Shown in pieces: positions 23,901 to 33,833 of a DNA stretch of 64,000 bases (position 1 is the stretch's first letter; every line of letters starts with the position of its first letter). Position numbers and translations under genes: made by a program. Below the pieces are notes generated by a model. The model was not told the DNA's origin. It was given only the letters and a program-made list of their open reading frames with translations, and made no database searches. Source of the stretch: Neofusicoccum parvum (Eukaryota > Ascomycota > Dothideomycetes > Botryosphaeriales > Botryosphaeriaceae); contig CP087220.1 of the NCBI GenBank assembly GCA_020912385.1, positions 868,001 through 932,000 of the forward strand. The letters are read 5' to 3'.

Positions 23901-25745
23901 GATGCTGCAATCAAGATTCCCGAGGAAATGGGCTTCGACGTCGCAGCCGGGCTGCCAGTAGCCTTCTTCTTGGCCAACTACGCCCTCGTGGAAGTTGGAC
24001 GTCTGAAAAAGGGAGAATCGTGCCTCATCCATGCTGCTGCCGGGGGTGTCGGCCAAGCTGCTATTCAGATCGCAAAGTCCCAAGGCGCCGATGTGTTCGC
24101 CACAGTCTCTTCAGAGGAGAAGCGCGATCTTCTCATCAACGTGTATGGCATCCCGAAGGACCAAATCTTCTCGTCCAGAGATCTGTCCTTTGCGAAGGGT
24201 ATCATGCGGCTGACAAGCAATCGCGGTGTCGATTGCATCCTTAATTCCTTGTCTGGTGAAGCGCTTCGGAGGTCCTGGGACTGCATTGCACCCTTTGGCC
24301 GTTTCGTCGAGGTTGGGAAGCGCGATGTCTTCGCCAACGCGAAGTTGAACATGGAACCGTTCGGCAGGTCGGCTACCTTCACCGCGGTCGATCTGCGGTC
24401 GATTGTCTCGTTGGACCCTCAGACCACCGCTCGCATTCTGAGCCATGTCATCGAGCTCTGGAAACAAGGGGAGATCCAACCGGCTACCCCGACCACCGTG
24501 TACAGCTACTCTCAGATCGAGGAGGCGTTCAGCCTGCTCCAGCAAGGCGGCCACGTTGGCAAAGTTGTTCTCACTGCAAACGCCGAAGACATCGTCAACG
24601 TGATTCCAAAGCCAAGAGCCTCGGCTAGGCTCAGAGGGGACGCCTCGTATGTCCTGAGCGGCGGCCTCGGTGGTCTTGGCCGAAGCGTTGCCAAGTGGAT
24701 GGCCCTGCAAGGCGCGCAGAATCTTATCCTGCTGTCTCGGTCTGGGGCGTCGAGCGATGCTTCGCAGGAGGTGGTTGGAGACCTCAAGAGAATGGGCGTG
24801 CGTTGCGAAGTCTTCGAGTGTGATGTGAGTGATGATGGCACGTTGCTGGCTGCTCTGCGGTCATGCGAGGAGGCAGGGATGCCAAAGATTGCTGGCGTTA
24901 TTCAAGGTGCTCTGCAATTCAAGGTGGGTTGTCTACTGCCCTTTCAAATCGAACTTGTGACTGATGAAACCCCGCAGGACTCCGCGTTTGAGTCGATGAC
25001 CCTTGAGGACTACCAGGCTGCACTTGCTCCCAAGGTCCGCGGTTCATGGAATCTCCATGAATACCTCCCCAAAGATCTCGACTTTTTCATCATGCTCTCG
25101 AGCAGCAACGGCGTCGTTGGTGCCAGGCAGCAAGGCAACAATGCGGCCGCCAACACCTACCAAGACGCGCTGGCCCACTACCGTCGTGCCCGCGGTCTAC
25201 CTGCCACTACGCTGGACCTCGGAAATGTCCTCTCTGTGGGGTCCACAGCCACCAATCGCGAAACCCTCAACCCCAACCCGCTGTTCTTCTTTTCCGATGA
25301 TGATGGTGGTATTCAGGAGCAGCAGTTCCTCGCTTTGATCGAGTACCACATCGAAAAGCAGCGCGCTACCGCTCCCGGCGTAGAGCCACAAGTCGCAATT
25401 GGCTTACCATGCTCGGCAGATTTCCGGAGCAGAGCAGTGTCTGAGCCGGCATTCCTGAAGACCCCGTTGTTTATGCAGCTACGTTCCGGTGCCGCGGCGG
25501 GAGTCGATGTGGCTGGTGCTGACAACGATGAAAGTGATCGGCTGTCGGTGAGGACGAATTCAACGAGGACAACGGCCAGGAGGCGCAGAACCACCGTGTC
25601 GAGGCGGAATGTTCCAGCAGATGGGGAAGAGGACGATAAAATGTCTATCCGGAGCGCGTCCACGTGGAAAAGCTCTTCAACATGGAGAAACTCGTGGGGC
25701 AGACGTCGAGCTGGATCGAAGAGAACCGTGTCAGGTGGGCTTTGA
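17963..25745 (+). CDS. Highly reducing polyketide synthase, lesioned (KS-AT*-DH-cMT-ER-KR*, no ACP)
   Basis: Iterative type I PKS in six exons (17963-18583, 18635-18696, 18747-18898, 18951-20455, 20517-24923, 24978-25745), 2504 residues. KS: DTACSSS (~187), EAHGTG (~321), NHGHLEG (~356). AT: GHSTGE (~646). [13 protein letters not shown] (~910). c[12 protein letters not shown] (~1392). ER: about 1816-2135 with [18 protein letters not shown] (~2160). Three oddities stand out. The AT jumps from GSMLAALW to RYRSLVGEL near residue 696, losing about 80 residues including the usual catalytic-His segment. The KR motif normally read Q-x-N-Y-A-A is QGNNAAAN, with Asn (codon 25140-25142) for the active-site Tyr. 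After the KR there is only a Ser/Arg-rich tail, with no carrier-protein serine motif. The frame is nevertheless open throughout and KS, DH, cMT and ER motifs look intact. It may be decaying, or work with trans-acting partners. Confidence 0.85.
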
Positions 25746-25930
25746 AAGATTTGTTGAGATAGACGGAGGTGAACTAGGTGAAAGTAAGCTACAGGGGGGG
25801 GCCAGTACGTGGTTAGTATATAGACATGTGAGCATGGAGGATGATAAAATTCTATTTTCAGTGAGAATAAATATGAAATTTGAGAACATATTGAGGTTGG
25901 AAGACTGTTCCAACTCGTTCCGCTAATTCC
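25746..25930. other. Short convergent intergenic region
   Basis: Only 185 bp separate the converging stop codons of the PKS and the flavoprotein. The sequence is AT-rich. In a frame shifted relative to the PKS end, 25640-25760 can be read as an amphipathic stretch ([15 protein letters not shown]), but no carrier-protein motif appears in any frame. Confidence 0.5.
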
Positions 25931-27013
25931 TTAGCCAGTGCCATTTAAATACGCCTCCAGAGCCATCGCATCGTCGTACTCATTGAGATAATGAGCCACG
26001 CCTCCTGCCGCCCCCACACCGGTTAACATGGCGTTGCTAACCTGCGTCAGGAAAACGCCAGCGTCGCCCGCTGAGAAAATCCCCTGAACACTTGTGCTCT
26101 GGAAAGGCGACTCGGTTTTGATATAATCTCCAAAGGTGCCTGTATTCATTTCGAGGCCAAGCATCTCAATAAGATGTGCCGCATTAGGAGTCGTGGCCGG
26201 CTTGTGTACCAAGAGGCCAACATGTACAGCTTCTTCAGAGCCATCATCATTGCGCAGGAAGACGTAAACACCCTCTTTCGGCTTGGCGTCGACAAGTTTG
26301 ACGACTTCGCGTGTGTCAACCTTGATTCGGTTGGCATAGCATGTTATCAGGGCCTTTTCCAGGATGGGATGATTGTTCGGGTTGGGATCTCCGTTCGAGA
26401 AGATAGTGACCCTGGATACAGTGGTAGGTAACCGTTCGGCATCCAAATGATGAGCCATAGAAGCCAGCTTCACGGATACGGAATTGAATGAAGGGACGCA
26501 GAGGATTCCCTTTGTCATATTCCTCCTTTCCCAGCCATCGCAGAAGAGACATTGGTAACTGGCGTTTGTTAGCAAACAGTACTGGCTCATGCAAGCAAAG
26601 CCTTACATGTTCCTCGGCCAATTCTCAGCATACCCATCCACTTTCGGAAGCACATCTTTCACACCAGTCGCCATGACCAAAGTCTTTCCGGCCCATTTTC
26701 GGCCGCGCTCGTCCATCGCTACGAATGTTCTCCTGCCGCCTGTCTCAACCTCTGCAACCTGCGAGATCTCGGCTTCGATGAAGGTAGTTGTGCCGTAGCG
26801 TTCGATTTGATAGATCCCCTGCTCACGTATTTGTTGAGGAGCGACATCATCGAGGCCGAGTACGGAGTGCGAGGCTTCAACGCCATCGTTGCGGAAAATG
26901 CTGTGGCTGAAGACGGCGCAGGTGCGATTGACTCGACCCAGCCTGAGGGCTACGCTGAGGCCTGCTGGGCTGCTACCGATGATTAAGGAGTCGTACATAT
27001 TTCCCAGCACCAT
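25931..27013 (-). CDS. Thioredoxin-reductase-like FAD oxidoreductase with CxxC
   Basis: Two exons (26607-27013 and 25931-26558) encode 344 residues. The order of motifs is an FAD fold (LIIGSSPAGLSVALRLGR), a redox pair CLFC followed by DGWE, an NADPH-fold region (VTIFSNGD), and a C-terminal GIFSAGDAG FAD motif followed by QVSNAMLTG. The arrangement and length match the fungal family that includes gliotoxin-type dithiol oxidases and thioredoxin-reductase homologues. Those enzymes oxidise a dithiol substrate through the Cys pair and flavin. Alternative start: ATG at 26998 (339 residues), which has a better -3 base. The gene converges on the PKS, so it may belong to the cluster. No non-ribosomal peptide synthetase that would make a dithiol substrate is in the window, so the substrate is open. 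Confidence 0.8.
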
Positions 27014-28960
27014 TGGGTTAAGGTCGCTGATATATGTCTTGGAGTTGGTGATTTCGATGTAACCGCGTTAGAAGAGCTGAGCTGTGGCTGTTGAGTCTGT
27101 TTCTCGTTTCCTTGTTGAGTGGATTTGGCAAAAGGGCTTTCAAATTCCCCCAAAGCTATATATGTGTGGTCGTATGTGTCGGATTGAGGCTCGCGCAGTT
27201 TCGTGGAGCATTTCCGGTGTTCTTGATTCCGATTGGCTCTGAGAGATGTCTCCGAAAAGGCTGCGGTCAACATAGGACGTCTTAGCAGGACGCGATGGGC
27301 ATAAGCTAGTGTCTAGTCCGCAAATTAGGCCTATATGTAACGGCGGGCCTCTGCCTCTAAGGATCAAACACCAAAGAGGGTGGTAAGCCGTGTAGGGTTT
27401 ACCTTGAGTGGGTACAAGGTAGGGGGAGAGAACAAGTGTGAACGAATACACGTGACTGAGCACTGCGTGCGAAGGCCGTGTTACTAATCAATGGTGTAGA
27501 TTGATTATTGAAGTTGACCACGAAGGTCAAAGCTATGCTAAGGAGCGTGGTTTATATACATAGGAGAGGTCTATACAATCTGATGGTTGCTCTGGGTGCT
27601 CCGTATATTGAGGGGCGGATCAGTCAGAGCATCTGGAGCTGCTCTGTTTGCTCCTCATTTTTATGAGGGGAGCAGCGAGAGCACTGCCTTGGCAGCACGT
27701 GACACACGTGACTGCTGTGGGTCTTCTCGCGGCGCGTGTCTTTGCCCCGCTTGCTGCCTTTCCACTGCCTCCCTCATTCTGCAACGACTGCGCCGTAACA
27801 CTATAGCTCTGGAAGTAGAAGAGATTTTGAAACCGCCTCTAAAAGTGTTTCGAAGGTTGGATTGGAAAGTATTTTAACACATACTCGCCTTAATAGGAGC
27901 AAAGCACTCATCCAGATGCGTTTTAACACCCTTTTTTTTTTATTAAATATTTCCTTTTCGGGCGAACGGTCAAACTGCCCATGTGTCGCGGTGAACGTAT
28001 GCTTTTATTGCAAAACTTCGCGATCTGACCACGTAGATTGCTTGTCCCATGGCCGAGGAATTTACCTGGGCGTCGTCTCGACCACACACTGTCTGATGGC
28101 GAGATTATTATGAGACCTCGAGATAGGGTATATAAGCTGCGGAATATCTAACAGGTAGAATAGAGTGATTCGTATAGTGGGCCTCATCTTGATGAATGTA
28201 AGCTCTTACTCACCTACTTCCGCTCCTTCTCACCCCCAGCGCATTGTTGAGCGTCTTATGTACCTACCTACTATGTAGACTGGCACCTCTCCCTGTATCA
28301 AGATGTACCGTATCACTAGTCCCCTGGTGGGGATGAGGGCTAAGGCTTTTTTAGGTCATGTAGTCGAGTAGGATGCGGCACCGCTACAGCACAAGAGGTT
28401 TGGCGAGAGTCTATAAAGTTGCACTTAATCAACTATGGGAATGGACAAAAACTGTAGCTTAGCATTGAAATCTGATAGACTTGTTATATCATGGAAAAGA
28501 GCCTAGGTGAAGCTCCAAAGGTGACTGATGAAACCTGCGAACGAATGAAGTCCAGGCACAATCAGCCTGAGGCACGGAGATGAGTTTATTTTCCTGTGCC
28601 ATATGCTTAGCCTAGCTGACGTTATACTCTAGAACGGTCGGCGGTGCAATGAGCTGCCTGATAGAGATTCTGATTCCTCGAAGCTTTCCGCATACTCTGG
28701 TGGAAATCAACACCCCGAGATCCTTACCGCGTATGTGTGAGTTAAAGCTGAGCCCCTCTAGAGGGTTCCCGCAGAGCATCGTTGCAAGTGCCGAGCTGGT
28801 TCGAAAGCTCGCTGGCACATGAGCTCCTGATGTGTATACGAGATTGAGCATAAAACAGACGGCAAAATAGACTTTAAACTCTGACGACGGGCATGGAGAG
28901 TCGTTCACGCATGTCCCGTAGGATCCAAAGACGCAAGATTGGTGAGGATGCCGTTTCATG
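27014..28960. other. Intergenic region upstream of the flavoprotein
   Basis: About 2 kb of moderate GC with no recognisable gene. CACGTGAC, a bHLH-type site, occurs three times on the plus strand (27449-27456, 27696-27703, 27705-27712), the last two nine bases apart. These lie 440-700 bp upstream of the flavoprotein start. A TATA-like tatataag at about 28129 has no clear coding sequence after it. The 115-codon frame at 28612-28959 (minus) has no recognisable features and I do not call it. Confidence 0.4.
27696..27712. promoter_or_regulatory. Tandem E-box pair CACGTGAC
   Basis: Two direct copies of CACGTGAC with one base between them, and a third at 27449-27456. CACGTG(AC) is the known core for fungal bHLH factors such as Cbf1/Pho4 types. 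A role for the flavoprotein gene 700 bp away is only inferred. Confidence 0.35.
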
Positions 28961-31509
28961 ACACCATGGTGGCCGCAAGCACGAGAGGTCCGGTTTCGCT
29001 GTCGCCTTCCACTGAGCGCATTGCGAGCTCTGGGTCAGCCCACCGAGGAAAGCAGGCCACCGAATGACTCGGGAGCCGTTCCCTGGCGCAGGTGCATCCC
29101 TCACATGCCGCTGTTCGTGAGGCACAAACAGCGCGAGAAAATGCCTCCTTTGCTCCACCCACACCGACCCCAAGTCCGGTTCTCCGCCCAACCCCCGCGC
29201 GCATGCAAAGCCAAAACCAACGACTTCCGGTGCCCGTCGCGCCGATAGACGTAGAGAGCGCCGCCCTGTTGCACGTGAGAACGAGAGGGCGGCCGGCGCG
29301 CTTCCCATGCAGCCAGTCGCGTCGGCCACGTGCGGTGCAGGGCACCGTTCCCGTTACCTAATGGGCACGCAAGCACACCAGCGGATTGGACATCCAAACG
29401 GCCGGTCCCTGTGCAACGGCGGCTCTCGCAGGAGGAAAAAAAAAAAGCTCTTTACGTGCACCTTGCTAGATGCAGAAAATATCGACACATTGGCATGCAA
29501 AGGGCGCAGCGGCCGGCGGCGCGGTGCGGTGCGGAAGATCGCGATCGTCAGGTACCGACACAGCAACGCAGGCTCTGGACCATGTTGCTCTAGGCTTCCT
29601 AGGCAGAGCGCGGTGGCAGGTGGATACTGTTGCTACCTGCGCGGGCTGGGCGATGGGTCCTGCGGCAGCGCTAGAGGAGCGGCCGCCGTGCACAGTGTGG
29701 GTTCTGTGGAGGAGACCGTGGGCCAGACTGTGGATGGTAGGCCGACGACAACCGCGGCTGGGTTGAGGTGTTGTTGCGTGCTGGCGGACAGTCAGGAGGC
29801 GCGTGGTGAGTGGCCGTCTGCTGGCATCGTGAAACCGGGACACGCGGTGACCTTGACGCTGCGGCGGCACCCTTGTTGACGTGTCGAGCGGCATTTGTTG
29901 GCCGTCCCCATTAATGATCTCATGGCGGAGATTCAATGATGCATCACGAAGCCCGGTGCCTTGGGGCCACGAAAGGAGGGTCGAAATGAAGGCGCGAAAG
30001 GGGTGTCGCAACGAACGAGGCCAAATTGCTCAGGCTGGGCGGCCGTGAAGCCAGGCCGATCAGGGCGCGGTGGTGCTTCTATTCTCAGCGGCGGCGGCAT
30101 TGACGCGACATTGCTCATGGCTTGCGCGGGAAATGCAATGGCGGCCGAGTCTCGACGCGGCCAGGAGGCGAGGCGTGGCCCTCACCGGTGGCTGCGCGCG
30201 TGCAGTGAAGCAGCAGAGCGGCAGCGGCTCCAATTGGAGCGGGCCGGTGCAGCGCGGGCCGTCATGAGGGAATCATGAAGGTGTCAGCTCACACGTCGCC
30301 GCAGCTCGTGTCGGGTGAGCGCCTTGAGCGCAGGCTGCATGCTCCACAGATCACACGCCCAGATCCAGTTTGAGCCGCAACGAACCGCTTGCAGCAAGGC
30401 GTCGGCAGATCGCTTCCGCAAGCCAAGGGCGGCCGGGAGGCGCGAGGGGCAGCGGTTCACGATGGGGTTGAGTGCGGGAGCGACATCGGGCAGCCCCGAA
30501 GGGCGCGCTGCACCGGTCAGCCGCGGCCTGCGTGTCGACAGGCAGCAGGGCGGCGATCGAGTAAGAGAAACACCGTTTGAGCTGAATTTTTCGATCAATG
30601 GGCGGTCTTGCCTGCGGCAGGTGGGGACGGATCTGATGCGATGTGTGCGCGACCTTGGCCGCGGCGCACCACCGCGAGGAATTTTTTTCTAGAAGCGCCG
30701 GCTGGCTAGCCCAGTCAGTGCGCGTGTTACTAAGAGAAACGCACCGTGTCTGGATGCCCGCGGCGGCTGAAAAAAAAGCTGCTCTGGTGCCCGGCCGCAG
30801 CCAGCGCCAGTGCGACATCGCTTGCTGCAGTGCGGGCGCTGGCTCCGAGGAGATGCTGCGCCGTCTGGAGAAGCTGGCCGGCAGACAGGCGCCGGTTTGC
30901 GGGGAAGGCCGCGCGGGGCAGCAGGCTGGCAGCTGGCCGGCTGGCAGCGACGCGGCATCATGCCACTGCAGCTGGCGCGATGCGTGACTGCGCGCGGCGG
31001 GCGGGCTCAATGGCGGGACGGCGGGCGCGGATGATGCGATGGCGCGGAGTCATCGCTGCGATCGCTCGGGGGCAGCGAGCGCTGGCCGGGGGCGCGGCGG
31101 GAAGCAGCGCGGGAAGCGCACAGGGCTCGCAATAGGAGCTAATTAGCGCCGGCGTTCGGCCCTGCGCACAGGGGCAGCGCGTTTTCTCGGCCCATCGTCA
31201 TCATGGCGCTGGTCATGAGAATTCTTCTACCAATGCTCGAGACGCCTAGTATTTTTGCGTGCCACGCGATGCACACCTACAAAAGCCCCCGGAGCCGCAC
31301 CCCACGGCGGTGCTGTTCTGCCTTGAGATCCCGACACCACGCCGAGGACTATGTTCAATCCCAATCCCCGCCTGCGCCAGCTTATCCAACACAAGACGCT
31401 ATCCTGAGCGCTTACCCCAGATCGTCCGCAACTGCCTGCCCAATCCGGTCTGAGTCCTCAGCGCCTCGCACCACCGAGCACCCGACCGTCTTTTAACCTC
31501 TCCCACACC
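28961..31509. other. GC-rich intergenic region
   Basis: About 2.5 kb upstream of the arrestin gene. It is very GC-rich from about 29500 to 31150, so long frames occur on both strands by composition. None carries a recognisable domain or plausible splicing. Short A runs occur at 29437-29446 and 30769-30776. I see no tRNA-like B box. It probably holds the long upstream region of the arrestin gene. Confidence 0.4.
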
Positions 31510-32841
31510 ATGCCGGGCCTCCTTCACTTCCCCATCCCGCGCCGGACGGACTCCTCCTCCCCGCCGCCCTACGAGGTTGATGCCCACGAGACCAAGATCC
31601 TGGCCAAGGTCATCAAGCGCGCCACCTCGCCCAGCCGCACCAACATGGATCCCTTCAAGCGCCACAGCATTGGCATTGTTGGCCGCCACAAGTCCGAGCG
31701 CAAGAGTGCCACCAAGCTGGAGTCCGCGAAGCCTGCCAAGATGAACCTGCTTGTCGAGTCGCCCCCAATCGTGCTCTACAACTCGCCCCAGAACTCCACT
31801 GGCGCCATCTTCTCCGGCCAGCTCCTGGTCGACGTCACCGACCCCGAGGTGTCTTTCGACAAGTTTGAGATGCAGCTGCTGGCCACCACCACCACCAAGG
31901 AGCCCGTCGCGAAGCAGTGCTCCGACTGCACCTCGCAAACCACCGAATTGAAGAAGTGGACCTTCAACCAAGGCCAGCTCACCCTCAACAAGGGCGAGCA
32001 CCAGTTCCCCTTCAGCTACCTGGTTCCCGGCCACCTCCCCGCATCCACCAACAATCCCCTTGTCATCCTCGACTACCACCTTGCTGCCGAGGCCACCACT
32101 GCCACCGGCGAGGTCATCTCCTTCGGCCGTAGCATCATCGTCAAGCGTGCCATCCTGCCTGGGAATGACAAGCATTCCGTCCGCATCTTCCCCCCAACAA
32201 ACTTGACCGCCTCTGTCACCCTTCCCAATGTTGTTCACCCCATTGGAGACTTCAATGTTGAGATGCGCATGTCTGGTCTTGTCGAGGAGAAGAGGGACAA
32301 GTCTACCACCCGCTGGAAGCTCCGCAAACTCAATTGGCGCATTGAGGAGCATACCAAGTTTGTCTCGCCCGCCTGCCCCAAGCATATCGCCAAAGTCGGC
32401 GGCGAAGGCAAGGGCATCATCCACGAAGACACCCGTGTCATTGGCTCGGACGACGTCAAGCACGGATGGAAGACAGACATCCAGAACGACAGCATCGAGG
32501 TCGAGTTCAATGCCATGGTAAACCCTCTGCTCAAGCCTACTTGCGATGTTCAGGCCGAGAATGGCCTTGAGGTCAAGCACAACCTTGTTGTCGAGATGGT
32601 TGTCGCTGAGGAATGGGCCCCTGACAACAAGCCGACTCAAGTTACGCCTACCGGCGCCGCAAGGGTACTGAGAACCCAATTCAACCTGGTCCTTACTGAG
32701 AGAGCTGGCCTCGGAATCTCATGGGATGAGGAACAACCGCCGATGTACGAGGATATTCCAGACTCACCACCCACGTATTCCGAGGAGCTGGCTCCCCGCA
32801 TGTCCGATGAGATTGAGCGCCTGTCGCTTAACCACTCTTAA
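31510..32841 (+). CDS. Arrestin-domain protein, likely Rsp5 ubiquitin-ligase adaptor
   Basis: A single exon of 443 residues. The central part reads as an arrestin fold: N-lobe from about residue 75 (LLVESPPIVLYNS), with FNQGQLTLNKGEHQFPFSYL and the C-lobe up to about 410. PY motifs, which bind the WW domains of Rsp5/Nedd4 ligases, occur near both ends: PPPYEV (~20), PPMYED (~415) and PPTYSE (~424). Yeast alpha-arrestins with this layout recruit the ligase to plasma-membrane transporters for ubiquitin-dependent endocytosis. That role is inferred from the family. The N-terminus is Ser/Pro-rich and basic, typical of a phosphoregulated tail. The start has a good context (cacaccATG). Codon use is strongly C-ending, suggesting good expression. 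Confidence 0.85.
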   Translation: MPGLLHFPIPRRTDSSSPPPYEVDAHETKILAKVIKRATSPSRTNMDPFKRHSIGIVGRHKSERKSATKLESAKPAKMNLLVESPPIVLYNSPQNSTGAIFSGQLLVDVTDPEVSFDKFEMQLLATTTTKEPVAKQCSDCTSQTTELKKWTFNQGQLTLNKGEHQFPFSYLVPGHLPASTNNPLVILDYHLAAEATTATGEVISFGRSIIVKRAILPGNDKHSVRIFPPTNLTASVTLPNVVHPIGDFNVEMRMSGLVEEKRDKSTTRWKLRKLNWRIEEHTKFVSPACPKHIAKVGGEGKGIIHEDTRVIGSDDVKHGWKTDIQNDSIEVEFNAMVNPLLKPTCDVQAENGLEVKHNLVVEMVVAEEWAPDNKPTQVTPTGAARVLRTQFNLVLTERAGLGISWDEEQPPMYEDIPDSPPTYSEELAPRMSDEIERLSLNHS

Positions 32842-33833
32842 ACCATCTCGCCGATCGTTCAACACTTTGAGACGCGTTCACGAATTTCTTTGTACTTTTC
32901 TACACTCTTGAAGAACTCAGGGTGGATGCGGAGGATATACCCAAGCATGCCACGGATTGGCAGCTGAATCTTGACTGGTCGTCTTTTCATTTATTGGAGT
33001 TTTGTGGATTAAAAAAAAGCATTGTTTGGATGGCTCGAGGGAAATCATGAGCCACTGGGATTACATCATAAGAGAACATGGATTGGCGTCTAGACCAACG
33101 GACAGTATCATACCAATACCCAGGCCGCTTCAAGAAAAGCGAGCGAGATCTATCGAAATATAATATAATCTCAACTATCAATCTCTCTTTCACTTATGCT
33201 TTCCCAACGCTAACTTCCCATCCTGAGTTGAAGCTGCCATCCGGATGAAAATGTTCCTATTATCTAACCGCGCATTCACATCCGGATGGACGCTTCAATT
33301 TCCTAGGTAGACGGTACGTGGTAACGCAGTGCTGTAGGCACTTTTGTCGAGCCTCGCCACTTTGGTCATGCATGGACCTTAAGACGAGCATTTTCATGCT
33401 GGTCTGACGTTGTTTCACTCCCAGCAAGCGGACTTGAGGTGAAGTTTCCAGCTGAGATTTCATTGCCCGTTTGCCGCTACGAGTCAAGCGCCTGCAGAAG
33501 GTTGTTGCTCGGCAATGGCTCGGAACTCTAGTTGTGTAGTGTAGCATTCAAGAATTGCCGTGTGTGACTTGACGACCGGAGCGGCCGGTGTTGAGCGCTT
33601 GGAATGAACCGAAATTTTTGAGTGTGGCAAAACGGGTTACGAGGTGAGGTCGTTGACGTCGGAGAAGATCCCGTTGACAGTCGTAGATCCCGATGACGTT
33701 AGCGGGGCTCGGCGTGTTTGACGAGATCCGAGAGCCTTGGCGCGTTTGCACCCAAGAAGTTCCTGTTGACTTGCGCGCTCCGCTGCCAGTAGCTCCACGC
33801 AATTGCACCCGTACCCAGCAACCCCCGCCCGAA
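32842..33833. other. Intergenic region with a foldback element
   Basis: A 1 kb gap between two co-directional genes. Apart from the 71 bp foldback at 33228-33298 (separate entry) and an A run at 33011-33018, I see no gene or RNA. The last ~200 bp should hold the PRP19 promoter. Confidence 0.45.
33228..33298. repeat. Foldback element, copy 1
   Basis: Inverted arms of 20 nt, TTGAAGCTGCCATCCGGATG (33228-33247) and the complement of TTGAAGCGTCCATCCGGATG (33279-33298), match at 18 of 20 positions and enclose a 31 nt loop. Related arms occur at 47157, 59403 and 62952. It lies in the gap between the arrestin and PRP19 genes, with no coding capacity. Confidence 0.7.

Noticed and set aside
25640..25760. 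Shifted-frame remnant of an ACP after the PKS KR domain
   Set aside because: The shifted frame contains an amphipathic stretch but no phosphopantetheine-type serine motif and a stop upstream; too weak to claim a relic.
27479..28050. Sequence starting tgttactaatca that resembles a fungal Copia LTR end, preceded by ggccg
   Set aside because: No TG...CA partner end or clear 5 bp duplication was found; the ggccg at about 28052 does not follow a proper CA end.
28612..28959. 115-codon minus-strand frame
   Set aside because: No signal peptide, domain or splice support; Cys count is low and irregular. Not enough to call a gene.
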